The notes under the pieces are model-generated. The model was not told the origin of the DNA, searched no databases, and worked only from the letters and a program-made list of their open reading frames with translations. 64,000 nt of DNA from Trogon surrucura. Its lineage: Eukaryota; Chordata; Aves; Trogoniformes; Trogonidae. Shown here in pieces: positions 24,301 through 33,690 of the stretch (positions are counted from its first letter, which is position 1; every line of letters starts with the position of its first letter). Both the position numbers and the translations under genes were made by a program. The DNA lies in contig CM036617.1 in the NCBI GenBank assembly GCA_020746105.1, positions 166,292,912-166,356,911 on the forward strand, given 5' to 3'.

Positions 24301-27300
24301 GTGCTGCAGGGCCTGCAGGGAGTAGTGAGAGCGAGACAGGCAAACAAGTTGCATTGTGGTTTGGAAGCTGCGTTGGGCTGAGCACTGGTGGCGAGTGAAA
24401 CTTGAGGGCTCAGTGATGTGGCTGCCCCAGCTGGGTCAAACTCCTGAAATCCCATTGTTGTTCCCTTGTTCTTCACTGATGACCAAGGGGTAGTGTCTGA
24501 GGACTGAAAGTATGTAGGGAGCTTTTTACCTGATCCAAACCAGCATCATTTTTCCTCTTCTATTTCCTTTTTCTCTAGGTTCACCAGATGCTCTCTGTAG
24601 ACTTAACAGAAGTCCTGAATGCAGCCATCTTCAGGAAGAAGAAGCCAATTCTGCTGTTAGGTATTTTGTATCTGTTACAGAGATTTCACTGAAAGCAGCT
24701 GCTAGTACCATGTTACAGGCAACAAGGGGGATGGGTGACTACGGAATGGGATGGTGGAAGTGCTGATAAGAATCTGGAGGCTTTGTTTCATTTGGCTTGG
24801 GGAGTGTGGAACTGATGGTGACAAAGGGTAAAAAGAGAGTTCTGCTGTGTTTGAACGAATCTTGCTTGGAGGTTGGTAGTGACATCTGGAACTGAGCATG
24901 AACTGGGATAGCATCTCAAGGGAGGCAAACAAGAGAAGTCATGTTGCCATTCCTGTCTGCAGCTGTGAGCAGCTGCTGGGCAACTCTGGTGGGCCCTTAA
25001 ACTCAAATTTTCTCTCCTCACCCTCTCCAGTGCTATTGCATAGGCACCAACACACAGGGCAGGGGAGAGGAAAACGCTGACACACACTAACAAGTGGCTC
25101 CCTGTCTAGTGAGCATCATGCAGTTCCTGAGATCTGTCTTGCGACAGAATTTCTCCTCCTCTCTGCTGGTGATCGTTGGCCAAAACACAGCCCAAGGTGC
25201 TACGGAACCCCAGCCTTCATCGCTGCAGGATGCTGCCTTGCACCCTCTTGCCACGCAGCAGGTCTTCTCACTTGTCGTCAGTCTGCAGAACCTTTTGGTG
25301 CATGTCCAGCTGCAGGTATATAAAAATATGACCTTCGGAACAACATCAGTGTTGGATACACTTACCTGAGGAGAAACCACCCTGTTACAGAACTGAAGGG
25401 GCTACCTTTTTTTCTTCTGTCTTCTGCCTGCACTTTCCATCCCTTACAGACATGTGATGATGAGGTGGGAAAATGCTCTTGCTGCAGCATGGCGCAGCGA
25501 GAAAGAAGGTAAATCAAGCTGTGCGGTACTCCCTGCTGCTGAACTGGATAGATGAAATTCCGTGTACTAATGGCAGTCTCTGTCTCCTGCTCTGCAGGGA
25601 CACCACACCCACTGGGACAGAGGTGGGAAAAGCGTAACAAATCCTAGTCCCTCCCCCACACCGCTGGCAAGGTGCTTTGGGGGGTAGTACATCAGTTTAA
25701 TATTTCACTCTCTCAAGCGATGTTGGGCTCCTGTCTTTGTTCTTCGAAGGCTGTTCCTTATTTTTTTTAGTCTCAGAATAAGTAGTCGTGCTTTTGTCTG
25801 GCTTCTTGACGTGACAGATAATTTGCAGCGTGTTGCAGCCCGTGAAGGAGATGAAGGGTGTTATTTTCTTGTGCTGCATGCTCTTCAGATCCTGCCACTT
25901 TATGAATTTTTCTCTTGTAACAGCCGTTGATTGATTTTTGTTCTTTTTTTTCTTCCCCACCTTGGTATTCCAGAAAGACTTGCTGCTCTCTCAAGCTGTG
26001 GTTGCCTGCCTGGAAACCTTACTGGAATACCTGTATATTAAGAACCAGGATGTTGGTAATGTTTTCTTGCTCTTTCTTTTCCTGCGTTTCCCTCCCACAA
26101 TGATTTTGAGTTTTTTTATCTCCATCTTGTAGCACTCTGGAACAGATGTTTAATGAGCTTATGCCCAATAAGAAAAATTATTTGTATGCCTTAAGTTAAT
26201 TGTGTGCTTTGTGGGATGAAATCACAGTTGTGGGATGAAATCACACAGTGCCTGGCTCCCCTGCAGGCATGAGCCCTCACGTTGGCTTTGGACACCAGGA
26301 TGCTTTCCGAAAGGAAAAAAGTCATTCCCCACCCCCCAATATGATAAGAGGGAAAGATTTAGGCATGGAAGGAGTATAGGAATAGTCTTTCACTTCCAGG
26401 CCAATTGTAGCAAACCTTTAGACTGTAAATATGGAGAAGGGAGGATCTGAATATAGTGTATCTTCCACATGGAGAGCCTTGGTCACACTTTGGCCCTCAG
26501 AGAGGTGAAGGGAGAGCAGGGCACTAGCCAGCCTTAGGGAATGGAAGCTGGAAATTCTAGATTTCCAGAGGCGAATGCAGACTTTGGTTTTTGGAGTCCA
26601 TGTCAGACCTAATGTGTACCATGGTAGCAGCATAACATAATATGACAGCGTTATACAGTTGAGTGAAGGGATAGACCCCTCTGCTTATTGTCAGCCTCCT
26701 GCCACAAAGTCCAAGTGCTACCTTGATCTTAAAAAAGACAGGAGGTTCTCTGTACCCTGATCTGTTGAGTTCAGTCATTTAAATGCTAAGAGAGGAGATG
26801 GAGTGAATGAACACCAGACAAAAGGGACACTTGATGGAAGAGAGGCAGCAGCTGAATGAAGACGTACTGTTGCAGATGAATGACAACCAGGAGCAGAGGG
26901 GAGGCTATTAAAAGACTGAGTTTAAAAAAAAAAAAAAAAAGGTGTCATGTTTTGAGGAGTTCCACTGATTTGGTATTACACTAATGAAATGCTGCTTCAG
27001 CAACAGCTGAACCTGTCACTTTGGCTGCCTGAATTCTTGCTGTGGTGCAGAAGTTCACAACAGCAATAACAGGAATCTCCTTATTCAAAGCACAATGAGG
27101 GTCATAGCTATGTTTGACTGAAAGATGGGAGAATGTGGCAAAAAGTGTGACCTAGACTCTGCCTCTGGGAGTTGCTTCGTTTGAGATGTTCTAAAACTAT
27201 TTCTTGGTTCAGAGATTTTTCCAGATGTGCAGAGCAGGCGCAGTGCACAGTGCTGGTACTTTCTTATTTCCACCAGCTAAAAGATACTGCCAAAACATTT

Positions 27301-29676
27301 TATGTGACTTTTTAGTGTTGTTTTCCCATAGAAAAGATTCTTGTAGTGGTGTTAGAGAGGTAACGTGACTGCTGCCAGTGGAAAAGGGACCTTTCAAAAA
27401 CTGGTGTATTGCCATGGGATTACAAGTTATATCTGCTGACCTGTTGTAGTTGTCCATCCCTTGCTCCTGTACTGCAATAAATACAAGGTAATAACATTTC
27501 ATTTCAGTGAGAGACTTTGTGCTGTCACAGTGACCTTGAGCTTTACCTCTGTTTATCCTATATGTTCCTTATTAAGAACATTTTCTCTACTGATTGTTTG
27601 CATTGCTGCCATCAGCCTGGCTGGTCCCCATGGTTTGCTTTCTGGTGCAGATCCAGGCTCAGTTTGTGCAGCTTATATTATAGGGCTTTCTTCATTCCCC
27701 AAAGGGTATTCTGCAGCTAAATAAAACCCATGGTCAGGAAACTTGTCCTCATACTGAAACCAGAGGGTATTATTTTTAAAACCCTGAACTAAAGATATCC
27801 CCTTACTGTTCTATGACATGCACCCCAGGAGAAGGTTTCTCTTCCCGTACCAACACAAAGATGGACAAAATGCATTTTCTGCTTTAAAAAGCTATTAAGC
27901 TTTTGTCCTCATGACTAACTCTTGCCCAAAGAGTGGCAGATTAAAAATCAAATCAGAACAGAGCAAAATACGCCCTTAGTGTTTCACGGCGTGTGGTCTA
28001 GAAGAGAAGACTTGGGGTCAGTATTGAAGACTGTCCTTATCCGGGTCCAGCCTGTCACTTGGCCGATTTTAAGGCTGTCATTGATTGGCTTCTCCTTCTC
28101 TTCCAGCTCTACATGTTGCTTCACAGCCCTGGCACAGGTTCCTGCTCTTCACACTACTCGATGGGGGCCAGAAGTCCCTTCTGCAGCCGGCAGTTCTCAG
28201 GCTGATGACTTTGGTGAGTGGGGGAAGGGCAGGCTGTTCTCCATTTTTTCCTGTATGTCGGTACAGTGCATGTGAGGCAGTTGTTGGAACTTAGCCCTAT
28301 GCACACACAATCTCAGATACAGCTGTAGCTTTGCCTGGCACTATGTCCGTGCCCTACAGTACTGATACTTTCAAGTGAAGTTCCCTTCCACACTTGCAGA
28401 AACTGCCTGCTGTTAGTCCTTTCTTCTGGTGTTTGTAGCAGTTTTTTATATAATCTAGGAAGCCTGGGGAGGAGAGGGAAAAATCTCCAGAGAACATGCA
28501 ACTGCTGTTACTGGCTAGGGAGCACGCTGGTCTTTCTGGAGAGCAGAACTCTGCTTGACATCACAACTTGTCTCCCTGTCTTTGACCTTCCAGACCTGAC
28601 TTTTCAGCACAGGGAGTTACCACAATCTATTACCTTGCTGTCCGTGGGGTTTGGGAGCAAGAGGGGGAAATGTGGCCCTACCCAGAAGAAATACTGATGA
28701 TAAAGCCTTCAAGGCTGCGGATAAGAGAAAGGGGTTGTTAACGTGAACCTTCACCCTCCAAATACAATATGGGTCTGTGAATATTTGCTATTCTTATTTC
28801 ACTTTTAAAAGGTTTTCTGGTTTATTTTAGTTCCTTCCCAATCTCAACCAAAATAAGTCTGGTTATAAATTAGAGCACTGTCGACACACATATTTGCAGT
28901 GTTTCTGATAGAAGTAGTATAAAAATCAGGCCTGTGGTTAAAGTGCTGAGGCATCCATTTACATAGAAGAGATCTTTCCAGGAGAGGAGTCACTGTTGGA
29001 GTCTGTGGATCTTTTGCTGTTTAATGCCTCTTATTTTTCGCTTTGTCCAAGTTTCTGAGATACCAGAGCAGCAATATTATTTCTCAAAAAGAAATTAGCC
29101 AGATTCTGCAGGAGGCGACAGAAGCCAACTTAGCAGAGCTGCCTGAGGCCACGTCTCATGCTCTTCACCTTTTCCTTTGTCAGGTGAGAGAGCTGCAACT
29201 GCCTAGGAAAATGAGATGAAATCCCTAGGGGTTTGCTTTAGCCTTTGATGGGAAGCCATAAACTTCCTTTGAGGAGGTTATAGTAAGATGAAGAGGAATC
29301 CTTCAGCTGCTAGCTTGGCCTACTGCCATGAGGGGTGTACAATGAAATTGGAAAGGGAGTGATGCCAGCAGCTGCCTAAACTGTGTCTGTATCATCGTAT
29401 CAGGTGTCCTCTTGATTCCCTCCCCATATCAAAGTTTGAAGGTCTCATTGCTCTGTGTGGAGATGAAGGAGGGAGGGATGAAGGAACAAGCCCAACAGTT
29501 TCCTGTTGGTCTGGAAATCATTCTTTCTTCTGACTGCTCAGGTTCAGAGCAGTCATTGCCAGGTGGAGCCAGTGCAGTCAGGAACCATTCAAACCTTGCT
29601 GGACCTCCTGGGACAGAGGACCACATGTGGAAAGCATCAGGACATTGTGTATCCTTTGCTGGGCAGATGCCTTTGA
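222..29676 (+). CDS. MEI1: MEI1, meiotic double-stranded break formation protein 1 (3' three-quarters, 22 exons)
   Basis: Spliced coding region whose 22 exons join in consistent phase to give about 957 residues and a TGA stop. The human protein is about 1270 residues, so the N-terminal quarter lies left of the window. In known biology MEI1 is a large helical (armadillo-like) nuclear protein, related to plant PRD1. It acts with the REC114, MEI4 and IHO1 group to allow SPO11-TOPOVIBL to make meiotic DNA breaks. The translation is rich in leucine-containing amphipathic helices (for example [20 protein letters not shown] and LLVHVQLQ) and shows no catalytic motif or membrane span, which fits that family. 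CR1 fragments sit in four introns. Expression should be germline; the promoter is not in view. Identity rests on recalled similarity and synteny with CCDC134 and SREBF2. Exon positions are strongly supported by phase and splice consensus. Confidence 0.9.
558..585. repeat. Perfect 28-bp palindrome next to an AT-rich tract
   Basis: Arms of 13 bases at 558-570 and 573-585 (TATAATAACCAGT and its exact reverse complement) flank the dinucleotide TG. The palindrome is followed by an AT-rich tract to about 616. It lies in a MEI1 intron. Confidence 0.85.
909..1008 (+). CDS. MEI1: MEI1 coding exon b
   Basis: The exon lies between ATGTGCAG and GTAAGG. It reads [20 protein letters not shown] and ends [10 protein letters not shown], with the final Arg codon completed by the exon at 4348. 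It is an amphipathic helical segment. Confidence 0.9.
2836..3738 (-). mobile_element. CR1 LINE fragment, 3' end, minus strand
   Basis: The left end has the avian CR1 tail in reverse complement (TCATAGAATCACAGAATCAT, then a GGAAGGGACC-like block). Minus-strand translation between about 3732 and 2890 gives the C-terminal part of a CR1 reverse transcriptase ([70 protein letters not shown]). The copy is 5' truncated and frame-broken, as most CR1 insertions are. It lies inside a MEI1 intron in antisense orientation. Confidence 0.93.
4348..4482 (+). CDS. MEI1: MEI1 coding exon c
   Basis: The acceptor is TTTGCAG and the donor GTAAGC. The first base completes the preceding Arg codon. The exon reads [20 protein letters not shown] and continues to [10 protein letters not shown], leaving two bases of an Arg codon. 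Confidence 0.92.
5032..5146 (+). CDS. MEI1: MEI1 coding exon d
   Basis: The acceptor is TTGTTCAG and the donor GTAAGT. The exon reads [20 protein letters not shown] and ends SSKRHA in phase 0. Confidence 0.9.
5879..6466 (-). mobile_element. CR1 LINE fragment, 3' end, minus strand
   Basis: It starts at the left with TCATAGAATCATGGAATCAT followed by a GGTTGGAAGGGACC block. The minus strand encodes reverse-transcriptase C-terminal sequence ([31 protein letters not shown]) with later frame breaks. It is a different CR1 subfamily from the copy at 2836, judging by the tail and the spacing. It lies in a MEI1 intron. Confidence 0.9.
6967..7014. repeat. Perfect 24-bp tandem duplication
   Basis: The 24-base unit beginning GAAGGGTTTGAAACTCC occurs twice back to back without a mismatch, inside a MEI1 intron about 280 bp before the next exon. 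A duplication this clean is probably recent. Confidence 0.9.
7292..7410 (+). CDS. MEI1: MEI1 coding exon e
   Basis: The acceptor is CTCCTTTAACAG and the donor GTGAGG. It is open in the single frame required by both neighbours: it begins [13 protein letters not shown] in phase 0 and ends [14 protein letters not shown] with two bases left for the next exon. The N-terminal half looks poorly conserved; the end is typical helical MEI1 sequence. Confidence 0.82.
8441..8582 (+). CDS. MEI1: MEI1 coding exon f
   Basis: The acceptor is CGTTTCTAG and the donor GTAGGG. It reads [20 protein letters not shown], then [20 protein letters not shown], ending in phase 0. Confidence 0.9.
9960..10071 (+). CDS. 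MEI1: MEI1 coding exon g
   Basis: The acceptor is TCTTTCCACAG and the donor GTATGG. It reads [20 protein letters not shown], then [13 protein letters not shown], leaving one base. Confidence 0.93.
10722..10782 (+). CDS. MEI1: MEI1 coding exon h
   Basis: A short 61-bp exon between TTTCTGTTTAG and GTATAG. It reads [20 protein letters not shown] and leaves two bases. Confidence 0.92.
11428..12148 (+). mobile_element. CR1 LINE fragment, plus strand
   Basis: Plus-strand translation shows CR1 reverse-transcriptase sequence ([70 protein letters not shown]), then after a frame break [20 protein letters not shown]. It lies in a MEI1 intron. Instead of the normal tail it runs into the inverted repeat at 12149-12304. 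Confidence 0.92.
12149..12304. repeat. 64-bp fold-back inverted repeat made of CR1 3'-tail sequence
   Basis: The left arm (12149-12212) and right arm (12241-12304) are reverse complements of 64 bases each with about eight mismatches, separated by 28 bases. Both arms are CR1 3'-terminal sequence, so the right arm is in the expected orientation and the left arm is an inverted copy. Confidence 0.9.
12930..13027 (+). CDS. MEI1: MEI1 coding exon i, followed by a GC donor
   Basis: The acceptor is TTCTTCACAG. It reads [20 protein letters not shown] and ends TSSQE plus one base. No GT donor fits the phase; GCAAGT at 13028 does, and the next exon then continues the Glu codon. The intron is therefore read as GC-AG. 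Confidence 0.83.
13786..13960 (+). CDS. MEI1: MEI1 coding exon j
   Basis: The acceptor is TTTGTTTCTAG and the donor GTCAGC. It reads [20 protein letters not shown], then [15 protein letters not shown]. It enters with two bases and leaves two bases of an Arg codon. Confidence 0.92.
14071..14218 (+). CDS. MEI1: MEI1 coding exon k
   Basis: The acceptor is TTGAATGCAG and the donor GTAAAA. It reads [20 protein letters not shown], then [17 protein letters not shown] in phase 0. Confidence 0.92.
14783..15028 (+). CDS. MEI1: MEI1 coding exon l
   Basis: The largest MEI1 exon in the window (82 codons), between CACTTGCCAG and GTATGT. It reads [20 protein letters not shown] and ends [10 protein letters not shown]. 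Confidence 0.93.
15776..16057 (+). mobile_element. CR1 LINE 3'-end fragment, plus strand
   Basis: Plus-strand translation gives the last CR1 coding segment ([37 protein letters not shown]). The element ends with the canonical CR1 tail TTATGATTCTATGATTCC. It is heavily 5' truncated and lies in a MEI1 intron. Confidence 0.92.
17373..17538 (+). CDS. MEI1: MEI1 coding exon m
   Basis: The acceptor is CTTCACTCGCAG and the donor GTGATT. It reads [20 protein letters not shown], then [18 protein letters not shown], leaving one base. Confidence 0.93.
19408..19449. repeat. (TG)n / (TGTGTC)n microsatellite
   Basis: An interrupted TG repeat merging into TGTGTC units in a MEI1 intron. It may be length-polymorphic. 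Confidence 0.9.
19578..19682 (+). CDS. MEI1: MEI1 coding exon n
   Basis: The acceptor is CCTTCTTAG and the donor GTGAGT. It reads [20 protein letters not shown] and ends DFKLLHQ plus one base. Confidence 0.92.
21294..21404 (+). CDS. MEI1: MEI1 coding exon o
   Basis: The acceptor is TTTGTTTCCAG and the donor GTGAGG. It reads [20 protein letters not shown] and ends TTPCSQQR plus one base. Confidence 0.9.
21983..22164 (+). CDS. MEI1: MEI1 coding exon p
   Basis: The acceptor is TCCCATGCAG. It reads [20 protein letters not shown], then [13 protein letters not shown]. The donor GTTAGA is weak but is the one that keeps phase 0 with the exon at 24579. Confidence 0.88.
24579..24660 (+). CDS. MEI1: MEI1 coding exon q
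   Basis: The acceptor is TTTTTCTCTAG and the donor GTATTT. It reads [20 protein letters not shown] and ends KKPILLL plus one base. Confidence 0.92.
25110..25315 (+). CDS. MEI1: MEI1 coding exon r
   Basis: The acceptor is TCCCTGTCTAG and the donor GTATAT. It reads [20 protein letters not shown] and ends [11 protein letters not shown] in phase 0. Confidence 0.93.
25974..26055 (+). CDS. MEI1: MEI1 coding exon s
   Basis: The acceptor is TTGGTATTCCAG and the donor GTAATG. It reads [20 protein letters not shown] and ends KNQDV plus one base. Confidence 0.93.
28107..28213 (+). CDS. MEI1: MEI1 coding exon t
   Basis: The acceptor is CTTCTCTTCCAG and the donor GTGAGT. It reads [20 protein letters not shown] and ends LRLMTL in phase 0. 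Confidence 0.93.
29052..29183 (+). CDS. MEI1: MEI1 coding exon u
   Basis: The acceptor is CTTTGTCCAAG and the donor GTGAGA. It reads [20 protein letters not shown] and ends ALHLFLCQ in phase 0. Confidence 0.91.
29542..29676 (+). CDS. MEI1: MEI1 terminal coding exon v
   Basis: The acceptor is CTGCTCAG. It reads [20 protein letters not shown] and ends YPLLGRCL followed by TGA at 29674-29676. I saw no canonical AATAAA in the next kilobase, so the 3' UTR end is not placed. Confidence 0.85.
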   Translation, partial: VQSSHCQVEPVQSGTIQTLLDLLGQRTTCGKHQDIVYPLLGRCL

Positions 29677-31620
29677 TAGGTGATGTGAGAGCAGTAGGTG
29701 TAACAGAGGTGGAAGGGGTACTCAATCTGCTGTTCCCTCCCTTGTTCCAGCTGAAAGCAAGCAGAAGTGGAAAAACTCTGAGTGGTTGCTGCACTTGCCT
29801 AATTTTGGGATGACTTCATCATCCCCAGATTTGAGAAGACTTTTGGGAAATGAGGAGACTTTGGGGATGAAAGATGGGTCTCTGTGCTGGGATTGCATTC
29901 ATCTGTATGGCAGAGGTGGTGTGATGAAAGGGAAAGAGGCCAGGGAGCCTGTGACTTCAAAGCAGCGATGGTCCCTGTATTGATTTCTCCAGAGAATGAG
30001 CAATCACTTAACCTCTGTCTGCGTGCTAACTAGCACCAGAATGCCCATGAAGTCATGGAAATTCAAAGATGACTCGAGCTCTTTCAAAGCACAATGAGTG
30101 TTTTGAAACTGCCAAGTGGAGTTACAAAATTTTGGTGTGCCTTGGCCTTAGAGTTCCTTGCTGAGAACTGAATCCTCCTCTTCTCAAGGGATGGAAGCAG
30201 GGGCTGCTCCCAGAGTAGCTGTGCAGAAAGAGGAAATTTGGTGGAGTATTTATTTCTCAAACTGTCTGCTTTTGCTTTCCTGTTTTCATCACACCACATT
30301 GCCTGAGACAGGTAGCAATGATGGAAATGGTCACCGGCAGTGATTTCCTGCTGGGGTGGGGACTTTCTCCATTGTGGGACACTGACATCAGCCATGTGCT
30401 GCGGTGTGGTGGGTGAGGTGTCTGTTATCTGTGAGGAGTAGCTTGTCCTCGTCCCTATCTCCCATGTGGTACTACCACTCCATGGTGAGAAGCTCAGAGC
30501 ACAAGTTGTCCAGGTGGAGACCATCCAACCCCATGAGGTTCCTCTCCACTGCCTTTGCTTATCTGTATGGGGGTGAGGAAAGATGGGCAGGAAGTCTTGT
30601 TACACTGCTAAAGTTGCTTCTCAGTTCTGGCTTTTCCACGCATGAGGAAGCCGTCAGTTCTCGGGTTTGGACACGATCAAAGTGCAGCAGTGGTGACTAC
30701 CTGAATCAGATATGAACAAAGTCAAAATCTTCTGGTGAAAACCAAGCTTTGACATCAGTTTTGTTGCAAAAGAACTTTCTTCAGATTCTCCCACACCAGT
30801 GTTTCTCACACGTGCTAGGAGACGGTGGGTTCCATGGCTTGGGAGAGGGCTGGTTTAGTAACAAAAACCTCCTGTCAGCAGTGTGTCAAATTTGGGAATT
30901 CTCATGCATGGAGTTTCAGCCACGCCTTCCTTTTGGTTTCCACTCATGCTGTCAATGACAGATGTCTGGGAGGTGTGGCGGTGTCCCTCTCACACATCGG
31001 AGACTGAAATGAGGAGACAAGCTGCGTGCAGCAGAGGAACAGAGGCAAGAGTGGAACAGAAGACCCCATCCTGCCTTTTATTCTTAGTGAGTAGTAGATA
31101 GGAGAGGGATGAAGGAAGTAATTTATTGGTTGCTCCTTTTCAGACAAAGGTTTGTTGAAAATCGTCTATAAAGCCCTGTTACTGAAATGGCTCCTCGTTT
31201 CCTTTTCTGTGTGGGATGAAGCTTGGTTGGTGCCCCTCACTTACCAAAACCCAGAACCGCCTGGTGAAAGCGGTGCCGTAGGTGGGTGGCAGGTGCAATG
31301 GAAGAGGCCTCTGCTCACCTGCCTTAGCTAAGGCGGTGCTGCAGGTTGTCCCCTTTTGGGAGGGATTGGGGGGCTCTGCCAGGACCCCTGGGGAAGCAGA
31401 AGCTTGTCCCGCTGCGAAGAGACTTCTAGTTCACGGACGACCGCGGCCCCGGACGCCCGGTTGCCTCCGAACTCCATAGCGCCCGTTTCTCTGTTGAGGC
31501 TTTAATTACTCATTCCCTCGCTGAATCGCGGGGGGAACCGACGGGGCTCGCATCCTTCCAGCCCCGGTCGCCGGCTCGCCAGCGGCGGGCCCGGGCAGCC
31601 CTCGTGGGGCCGGAGCCGGT
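29677..31620. other. MEI1 3' UTR / MEI1-CCDC134 intergenic region
   Basis: About 1.9 kb that should contain the MEI1 3' UTR and the spacer before the CCDC134 CpG island. Short open frames occur on both strands, but none has splice or protein support. No repeat family was recognised. Confidence 0.6.
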
Positions 31621-32160
31621 GCCGGGGCGGGGCGGGAGCTCAGGAAGTGACACGGCGGGGCGGGGAAGCGGCGGCAGCGGCATGGCAGCGCGGCGGGCGT
31701 GAGCGACCGAGCGCCCATCACGGCCCCGGTACCGGCACCCGGCCCGCAGGTGAGGGGGCCCGGCAGCGCCGTCCGGCGGGGAAGCCGGGCGCTCTTTTCC
31801 CCTGGGGAGTCTCGGCGGGGCCGCTCCCGGGGGCGCCACGGGACAGCGGGTCGGGGGAGCGGCCGCTGCCGGAGGGAGACCCGGCAGGGAGGGAGGGAGC
31901 CCGGGTGTCCGGTGAGTGGGGGCGGGCAGAGCGGCCCGAGGAGCGCCTCGGCGGACCTTTGGATGAAGGGCTTTGCTCTTAACCCGAAGGGCTCTGCCTT
32001 CATCTCCCCCTCGCCCTTGCCGGAGCCCCGTGAGGATCCGGCCACAGGCAGCACCCCCCCCCGCCCCGTGGGTTTGCACCCCCTCCTGTGCTGCTGCCCG
32101 GCTGCGTCCACTTGACACGGCTCCGGGCCGCGGGTGTCCCGCAGCGTGGCCGGGTAGTCT
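31400..32160 (+). promoter_or_regulatory. CCDC134: CpG-island promoter of CCDC134
   Basis: The base composition jumps to very high G+C with abundant CpG between about 31400 and 32160. It contains overlapping GC boxes (GGGGCGGGGCGGGAG near 31624-31637) and an ETS-type site CAGGAAGTGA (31641-31650), and has no TATA box. This is a typical housekeeping promoter. The transcription start is inferred to be near 31650. Confidence 0.75.
31650..31749 (+). other. CCDC134: CCDC134 non-coding first exon (5' UTR)
   Basis: GC-rich sequence ending at a strong donor, CCCGCAG then GTGAGG at 31750. The 5' end is approximate. It holds a short upstream reading frame, ATG at 31682 to TGA at 31702 (six codons). 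The coding start lies about 4 kb downstream, as in the mammalian gene with its untranslated first exon. Confidence 0.6.
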
Positions 32161-32802
32161 CGATTCCCACACCCGTGCAATTGCCGTTACTTTCAGCAGT
32201 GATTAAAACGGAATCCCCGTGTCCTGCCTGTGGCAGCCCGTGCCCCTCGGGGTGCTTTCACCCCCTCCAGCAAGATGGGTGCATGGAGGTGGTTTGGGAC
32301 AGATCCGTTCCTGGTGGAAATCACTGCAGCTTGCTGGCTTCGACCGGGGCCACCGAAACCTGGCTGGTGGCTGTCCCTGTGACACGCAAGCTCTAGTTTT
32401 GGTGGTTAAGGGACTTTGGAGGCAAGCGGATGTAAACTGCCATTGTTGTTTCACTGAAGCAGCTGTTCCTGTAAACCCCGTGCAGAAATGTCCCAGCAGA
32501 AGAAGTCTGAGCAGGCTATGTTTCACTTGCAAAGCTTTTTGGTTCAGCTGTGACAAGAGATTAATCCTCATCTGACTGAGCAGTTTGGTGACAGATTCAT
32601 GAGGCGGGGAGTCTTCATTCCTTGTTTTGCCATGGTGTGCTCCTGGAGCAAGCCGACTGATGATGCTTTTCCTCTGGCATTTCAGTGCCCTGCAGAGGGG
32701 AAGGGGGATCCTGCAAAAGTCCTTCCTGAGAACTGAAGCATGGCAGCATGGCTCTGCCTTATGAGCTCATTAAGCATATAAATGCCAGGGATGCTTGTTT
32801 CA

Positions 32803-32975
32803 GATGGGACTCCTGCAGGAGAATTTATAAAGTCATTAAAATAATTTTAATGGAAAGTACTAACCATCTATAACACGGCATCTGTTGTCATGTCTTTGGA
32901 AAAACACATCTAAATTAAGAGGATGGGAGACAGTGAGACAGACTGGTGGGCTTTCTGCTGAAGCAACCAGCTGGC
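32803..32975 (+). repeat. Diverged direct repeat, copy 1
   Basis: A block of about 170 bp resembles the block at 33520-33690. Shared landmarks in order are TAAAGTCATTAA, ACTAACCA, a CTTTGGAAAA-like block, and GTGGGCTTTCTG followed by GCAACCAGCTGGC. I did not recognise the family. Confidence 0.75.
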
Positions 32976-33519
32976 TGGGGCTGCAAGGGAACATTGATGG
33001 AAACTCCTTCCCATCTGTAGCATCAGGCCAGGCCCTGGCTCCCCAGACTGCTCTGGGAGCACCAGGCAGAACTGGCTTTGGCGGGGATCACTTCAAGGAG
33101 GGAAGAGAGAAGCAGCTCTGCGATGCATCTGTCTTATCTCATCCCTCAGCTGGTGTGAAGAAACAAGTGAAGGTTCCTGGGGAAAGCATGGAGGAACATC
33201 TGCAAGAAGGTTTGGCATCCTTGCACTTAACAGTCCAGGGTGGAGATGAGGGAATGTCCTCTGCTGTTACAATGGGGTGAAAAGGGCAGGGCAGCAAAGG
33301 GAAGTAAGCTCAAGCTTATCCCACGTGGCACCAGGAACCTTGTGTTCTCTGCGGGTGAGAGCAAGAACTGGCTCCTGCTTCATGGGGCACAGCGATTAGT
33401 AGCTTCAATGTGAGAACGTGTGTCAGCAGGGAAGGGGTCAGACATCAAGGTGATGGGCTTCTGGTATGGTGTGTTTCTCCAGTCCTCCCCTTCTGACCTC
33501 ATCCCATGGCACAATCTGT

Positions 33520-33690
33520 AGGGCTGCTGCAGAAGGATCTGTAAAGTCATTAAGAACATTTTCATGGAAAACACTAACCACCTATTCTGCAGCATCTGCT
33601 GCTGGGTCTCTGGAAAAGCCCATCTCTGTTCTGAGACTTGAAGTCGGCCAGGCAGGCTAGTGGGCTTTCTGTTGCAGCAACCAGCTGGCC
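33520..33690 (+). repeat. Diverged direct repeat, copy 2
   Basis: The second copy of the block at 32803-32975, in the same orientation, with the same landmark order and about 70-75% similarity by eye. The two copies start about 715 bp apart in CCDC134 intron 1. Confidence 0.75.

Noticed and set aside
26924..26940. A tract considered as the tail of a processed pseudogene
   Set aside because: No coding or gene-like sequence precedes it, and no target-site duplication was seen.
31506..32180. Long minus-strand open frames of about 220 codons
   Set aside because: They lie in the CpG island and have the Pro/Arg/Gly-rich composition expected by chance in GC-rich DNA. Two such frames overlap on the same strand and neither has a protein motif.
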